Assembly (NCBI GenBank): GCA_012932295.1
Contig: JAAONU010000014.1
Location: forward strand, 2,108,001 to 2,172,000
Direction: 5' to 3'
From: Cyclina sinensis
Taxonomy: Eukaryota; Mollusca; Bivalvia; Venerida; Veneridae
DNA length: 64,000 nt
Below are positions 58,980 through 64,000 of this stretch, in pieces. The notes under the pieces are model-generated. The model made no database searches. It saw only the letters and a program-made list of their open reading frames with translations, and had not been told where the DNA came from. The position numbers and the translations under genes were made by a program. Position 1 is the stretch's first letter. Each line of letters starts with the position of its first letter.

Positions 58980-59420
58980 ACTTTGACTGTCGTCTTGGAT
59001 GCAATAACAGTCTCTCTTGGCATCTGGAATAATGGTCTCTTACATTTATGAGTTACATCACTGGGCGATTGTAGACTACAAGGTCGCTTCACACTTTAAC
59101 CATCCCCCTCCCTCACAGCAACATGGGCAAATACATCATTTCTGTATAATTGCTGTATCTGGAGAACACCTGGATCAGTGATAGACAGTTCCATTACATT
59201 ATTTATTTCCATCAAACTTTGGAGTTTTTACCAAAATGTAAGGATTTTTCTCTAATTCTACCAGTTGTTTAAGTTCTTTTTTGGAACATCCATCTTTTTC
59301 TCCTTTCTTCTCCCTGTCTTCCAACTTTGTAAGCCTTCTTTTTGATTTGGACACTTTTTCTTTTATGAAGATGATCTCATCAGAATGCTCACACTTCATT
59401 TTTTTCTGTAGGGGTAACAT
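58980..59420 (-). pseudogene. Coiled-coil block and upstream exon-like block, array unit 3
   Basis: 59199-59420 encodes EHSDEIIFIKEKVSKSKRRL and KKELKQLVELEKNPYIL, a highly charged helix preceded by a CTACAG acceptor and followed by GTAAAAAC. Next on the minus strand, about 58985-59100 reads SDVTHKCKRPLFQMPRETVI, then ASKTTVKVQTTLKQ and a stop. Both could be 5' exons of the KDZ-type gene. Function not recognised. Confidence 0.45.
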
Positions 59421-59873
59421 TCCTGCAATTCATAAAGCAAGATCATTATGGCTTTAAATTTCCCACAAAATACAGTGTGACCAAACTAAATGAAGATGTT
59501 ATAAAAACAATGCCATCTAATTTTGACCAGTAAAATGGCCTGGCCTGAAACTACTACATTTAATCAAGATGAAATCCAAATCAGTTGCCAAAATTGTGAC
59601 ATCAGTTTTAGTTTAATTTTAGTTTAATATTAATAATGCCAGAATAATCAAAATTTTGAAACCATACATAGCACATATTTTAATTTTCAATTTGACCCAG
59701 ACTGCACTATGATGATCATTAGTTGAACCCATGACAGTAAAGTAACACATTGACTTAGATTCTAAAATGAAAAATAGTGTTAAGAAGACTCATGTTGAAT
59801 GTGGCCTTTATAATGGAAGATTAAACGAGACTTACCTTCAAAGAGGGGAAGTTGAAGTTTGATCAGTATTAAA

Positions 59874-60080
59874 TCAACCATTGAATGCATATTGTTTTTT
59901 GGTAGAATTGTGACATGATTGCATGATGATGTCGATTGCTGCTGTTGGTACTCCTTGGCTTTTGAGGGATTTCTGGTTAATCTGAAGACAAGTTTCATCT
60001 TTTTTAATGGGTGTCGTCTTTCTGGTTTGTGAGGTAGATAGAGTGTTGTTGGTGGGTTTGGAAGCAGATAGCATTTTGGC
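59874..60080 (-). pseudogene. Tyrosine-recombinase N-terminal-like fragment, array unit 3
   Basis: It reads TCLQINQKSLKSQGVPTAAI, then DIIMQSCHNSTKKQYAFNG. It is fused upstream to the AAGGTCA repeat by the deletion at 60074, so the 5' leader present in units 1 and 2 is gone. Confidence 0.5.
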
Positions 60081-61398
60081 GTATAGTTCAGTGTATGTGC
60101 ATCTGTCCAGATTTGTCCACTCTATATCTTGCTCATTCTTTAAAGGATTACAAAATAATTTGGTACAAATGTTCACCATGATGGGGTTGCATGTGGCACA
60201 CAAAACCCAGGTCTGCCGCTCAAAGGTCAAGGTCAAACTTGGGGGTCAGCGCAAAACCATGTCCGGAGCGTAACTTCTACATGCATGAAGGGATTTTAAT
60301 ATAACTTGGGACAAATATTCTCCGTAGTGAGGTGGAGTGTCATGCGAAAAATTCAGGTGTCTGTGGCAAAGGTCAAGGTCACACTTAGGGGTCAAAAGTC
60401 AAATAACAAAATAAAACATTCATTTGTGAGTTTAACTTCTATATACATTGATGAATTTTAATATAACTTAGCACATATGTTCTCCATGTTGAGTTGAGTT
60501 GTCTCGTGCAAAATGAAGGTCAAGGTCACAAGAGGTCAAATGTCAAATAAAAATATTAAAATTTGTTTGTTGGCGCTGTATCTTGCTTATGCTTTAAAGT
60601 ATTATGCTTAGTAGTCAGAAGATTTTGAAATTGTTGAGCCCCCTTGCGGTGAGGTCAACTTAGTCGCTGCTTTTCACTTTTTGTGGTTTGGTGTATGTGC
60701 GTCCGTCAGTCTGTGTGTCTGTCTAGATTTGTCCGCTCATTCTTTGAAGGATTACATAAAAGTTTGATACAAATGTTCACCATGATGGAATGGTGTGTCA
60801 CACGCAAAACCAAGGTCCACGCTCAAAGGTTAAGGTCGCACTTGGAGGGTCAGCTCAGTACCCGTGTCTGGAGCATAACTTCTACATGCATAGCAGGATT
60901 TTAATATAACTTAGGACAAATGTTCTCCATAGTGAGGCATAGTGTGGTGCGAAAAATTCAGTGTCTGTGGTAAATGTCAAGGTCTTACTTCAGGGTCAAA
61001 GGTCTATTAACAAATTAAAACATTCATTTGTGAGTATATCTCTTTATACATGGAAGGATTTTTATATAAGTTTTAACTTAAGTTCTCCATAGTGAGTTTA
61101 CTTGTCTTGCGCAAAATGAAGGTCAAGGTCACAAGAGGTCAAGATCAAATAAAAATATCAAACCATCGGATAACAGGAATTGAGTTTTTTAGGCACAAAT
61201 GTTCATCATGAGACTTCATGTCATGCACATGAACCAGATTACTGGGTCAGAGGTCAAGGTCACCTAAGATGATGCAATGTCAAGATTTTGCCTTGGGTAT
61301 AAAGAGGGTGTGCTGCACACATCTCAACTATATATACATCTTTCTCCATGATCTAAAGCTTATACGTTCAAGTTTGAATTAAGACGAGCGGGCTTGAC
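60077..61398 (+). repeat. AAGGTCA-rich dispersed repeat, unit 3
   Basis: The left terminus is deleted. The internal restart ('gttgagcccccttgcggtga', about 60635-60654) and right end ('gagcgggcttgac') are retained. AAGGTCAAGGTCA cores occur near 60222 and 60369, with further ones to 61257. Confidence 0.75.
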
Positions 61399-61641
61399 AT
61401 TCTGCCCATGGGTATGTCTTGTTTGAGAACTTTTGCCATGACGCTGAAAGGAGCAAAAATATAAAACAACTCATCAGTCCATTTGAATGTAAATGCACCT
61501 ACAGCAAATGCAATAGACAAGCCAACTCATCAGTTGAGAAGAACATTGGACCTGATTTTTGCATCTGATAACAAACAGTGCAAAAGTAGAGTGAGTCCAG
61601 TTTCTTACACCGACCATTTCCTGACTATTTTATCTGTTTTC

Positions 61642-64000
61642 TAAATGGTTTGTATTGATTTGTATTTGTCACATTTTGTGGTTTTGAAATAGTGATAACA
61701 ACTACAAAAATGTATTTCTGTTGACACATACATAAATTTATATAAATTTATTTTCTTTAAATGTCTTTCAAATTTTATAGTACAGCTAAAAATGACACAA
61801 TTTATTGAACCGTCTTCATTTTTTTGGGTTCTTAGATTAGCCCTAGAATGCTTAACAACATCCCTCAGCTTTTCTCGAACCATCACTGGTGTTACATAAG
61901 AGAACTTCTTAGCAATGATTTCTGAAACAAACCATTACAGTAAACATGTAATTAATTTTTCTACTGTGAAGTGGGGGAAGGATTTTATTTCATAAAATGG
62001 CTAAGTTCTTTTAGTTTTTTTTTTTTTTTTTTAAATTTTTGCAGCAGTTTCTGCAAATATTCATTCCAATTATGAGTAATCTTAACAGAAAGATGTTAAT
62101 GTGACAACTTTATCATTTACACTTAAAAATAACTAACTGCAAGTTCATTAGCAGACATGGATTTAGAAACTGGTGTATTTTGATAAAATGACATTTTTAT
62201 TGGTTCTTTGATTTGCAGTTTCAACTATCAATACATGTACTTACTATTCTATATAAAATCTCATTGGGTGTTAATAAGTAGATTGACTGACCTTCAAAGT
62301 CAACAAAAATTACAAACAAATATCACTGAATTTGGAGTAAATATTTGAATATATATTTTCGTAAGAAAAAATCAAGTTTAAAAAAAAACAACAAAAAAAC
62401 TTTTATCAAGCTTATTTTATTACCTGTGAACTTACCAATATGGATATCCCAGTATAGACCAACCTCAACCATAATGTGTTAGAGAAAAAGACTGGGTCCC
62501 TATTAAGGCAGTACTGGTGCAAATTACATGCATTGTCGTATATGATCACTGCTGGTGCCTCTACAAAGAAATAATGTTTTTTTTTGTATTACATGTAGTA
62601 ATGTAATAGTAAAGAATATTAAAGAAAAACCTACATATAGACCATTTTCAATCAGTCATACAAAATCATTTAAAATGTGTATAGAACTAACTACAAACAA
62701 CAGTTAGTAAGCTACACAGACCAGCATTTGTGATTGCCAATTATGCAACATATTATAACTGAAACATTAATAAAGCTGTTAAGGAAACAGAAATGAAAGC
62801 AGATTTCAAAATTTGTACTTGTTCTGTTTTAAATGTTTTTTTCAGCTTATAAAAAAGATAATAAAACTTACTTTCCAAATGTGTTTTAAGGAAAGAAAAT
62901 GGTCTGTTATGCCAACTACAACTTTGAAACCATAGCAAATACTTTGTAATGATTGATATTTTTAAACTGCAATGACGTTGAAGTTTCCTTACCATCTATT
63001 TCAATTCACTAAAATACCACTATTTAAAATATATTTAGTTCATCTTAAAATAAATCATATATTTCGAAATGAAATTCATAAAAGAATAATATGGGCAAAA
63101 TTTGTTTGTTGGAAGGATGAACTTGTAAATTGTAATATGTTTTAACACATATTGTTTTTTTTTCAGATTTGAGTAATATTTGCATAAAATATAAAACACC
63201 TATTAGAATGAAGTTCAGGGAAAATGCTTTTCAAATAATCCAGTATGCTATCTTCAGTAACATATAATTTGGTAATAGGCAAATTAATGATTATTTTACA
63301 AGCAAACACCCTTACCATGTGGACAAAATACAGCAAAGATACCAGGTAACAGCACAGAATGGCAAGCACTTTTCTTTGTATATCCATTCTTGTTTTTCTC
63401 TTTTTTCTCTTTGTCAGTGACATAGATTCCTCTCTCTCTCTAATGCAGGGCAGATTAGGATTAAAAGCCAGTGAATGTTCTGTCTGGTTACAGGAAGAAG
63501 TTTCTTGGAAGTTCCATGGACCGGCAAGTTTTTTGACAATACATTAAGGAATTCTATATACTCCTCTTGGGGTGAACTTACACAGCCTGAAAAAAAAGAT
63601 TTTGTTTGAAATAATGTACCAAACAGAATTAACTGCTAAATATAGAAGGTAAGGAGATATATAGCTGGTTTAAAATGTTCAAAGGAGGACTTGATTCACA
63701 AACTAATAAATTCAAATATATATATAATTCTGTCATAATATGGTATAATAATAATATTGATAATAATTATAGTCTTTATTTATAAAAGAAACACAGTAAG
63801 TTGGATGGTTCCAATCTTCCCTGTGAGCCTCTCAAAAGTATATAAATTATTTACATCATGACAAAGTATGAAATCAAGATTTTATACATATTTCAGTTGT
63901 GAAATTACATTTACTTAAAGTAATAATAATAATAATACAATAATAATAATAACAATGACATCAAAAAACATAACAATAATAACATGTGTACAAAGCATCT
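61642..64000. repeat. Array unit 4, truncated by the window edge
   Basis: Collinear with the first 2.36 kb of unit 3 (55423 onward), ending inside the (TAA)n region. The array therefore continues to the right of the window. Confidence 0.9.
61838..63586 (-). pseudogene. KDZ-type transposase-like gene remnant, array unit 4 (3' part)
   Basis: Blocks: 63316-63586 (Cys-rich block with the longer (CT)n as in unit 3, FAVFCPH in the other frame), about 62870-62950 (ICYGF-type), 62436-62560 (IIYDNACNLHQYCLNRDPVF, acceptor and donor intact), 61838-61921 (IIAKKFSYVTPVMVREKLRD). The 5' blocks lie outside the window. Confidence 0.62.

Larger units (their letters stand above)
55423..61641. repeat. Array unit 3, uninterrupted (6219 bp)
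   Basis: The cleanest full copy. It contains, in plus-strand order: exon-like block to 55694, KDZ exon 56173-56297, ICYGF block, Cys-rich block 57056-57326, DRFTLHG block, the 58242-58610 block, the helix block 59199-59420, recombinase-like fragment, AAGGTCA repeat (60077-61398) and EEP tail. It lacks about 150 bp (left end of the AAGGTCA repeat) at 60074. Confidence 0.92.

Overview
The window is animal nuclear DNA: AT-rich, intron-dense, crowded with transposons, with no bacterial-type operons. Two host genes are reconstructed exon by exon. The repeats (AAGGTCAAGGTCA-rich dispersed repeats, KDZ-type, THAP/YqaJ Harbinger-type, hAT and LINE sequences) resemble those common in marine molluscs. 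A bivalve-like lophotrochozoan is the best guess, but that is inference from repeat content and not a species call.

1-5.9 kb: no gene seen. It holds one AAGGTCA-type dispersed repeat (about 1.14-1.85 kb) and a weak MITE-like remnant near 4.36-4.68 kb. 5.95-22.88 kb, minus strand: a complete 21-exon SDAD1/SDA1 gene (ribosome biogenesis, 686 codons plus stop). Its introns carry two hAT-type non-autonomous elements, a 36-bp tandem repeat of about 23 copies, and the 3' end of a LINE split by a MITE. Its penultimate exon ends in four perfect 39-bp copies of its own splice donor. 23.13-29.66 kb, plus strand: a complete 4-exon ANAPC15 gene (APC/C subunit), head to head with SDAD1 across a 258-bp intergenic region holding an E-box, an ETS site and a YY1-like motif over the ANAPC15 start codon. 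ANAPC15 intron 1 holds a second LINE copy, interrupted by an 813-bp TIR element, and a 2-kb hAT-like element.

32.35-35.29 kb: a nearly complete BED-finger hAT transposon, minus strand, with one frameshift. 35.86-36.42 kb: an endonuclease/exonuclease/phosphatase-domain fragment, plus strand.

36.42-64.0 kb: a head-to-tail array of a unit of about 6.2 kb (copies starting at 36421, 43255, 55423 and 61642; the last is cut by the window edge). Each unit carries minus-strand exons of a decayed KDZ-type transposase-like gene, a fragment like the N-terminal domain of tyrosine recombinases, an AAGGTCA-rich repeat and a short tail of the endonuclease. Copy 1 carries a 945-bp MITE. Copy 2 carries a 1.16-kb hairpin-rich insertion and a complete 4.7-kb two-gene THAP-DDE plus SWIM/YqaJ transposon (ISL2EU-like, PIF/Harbinger group). 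Because the other copies keep the empty sites, these insertions can be bounded to the base or within a few bases.

The two host genes appear intact. Most mobile genes are broken, but the 4.7-kb element in copy 2 has both reading frames, its introns, terminal repeats and a target duplication intact.
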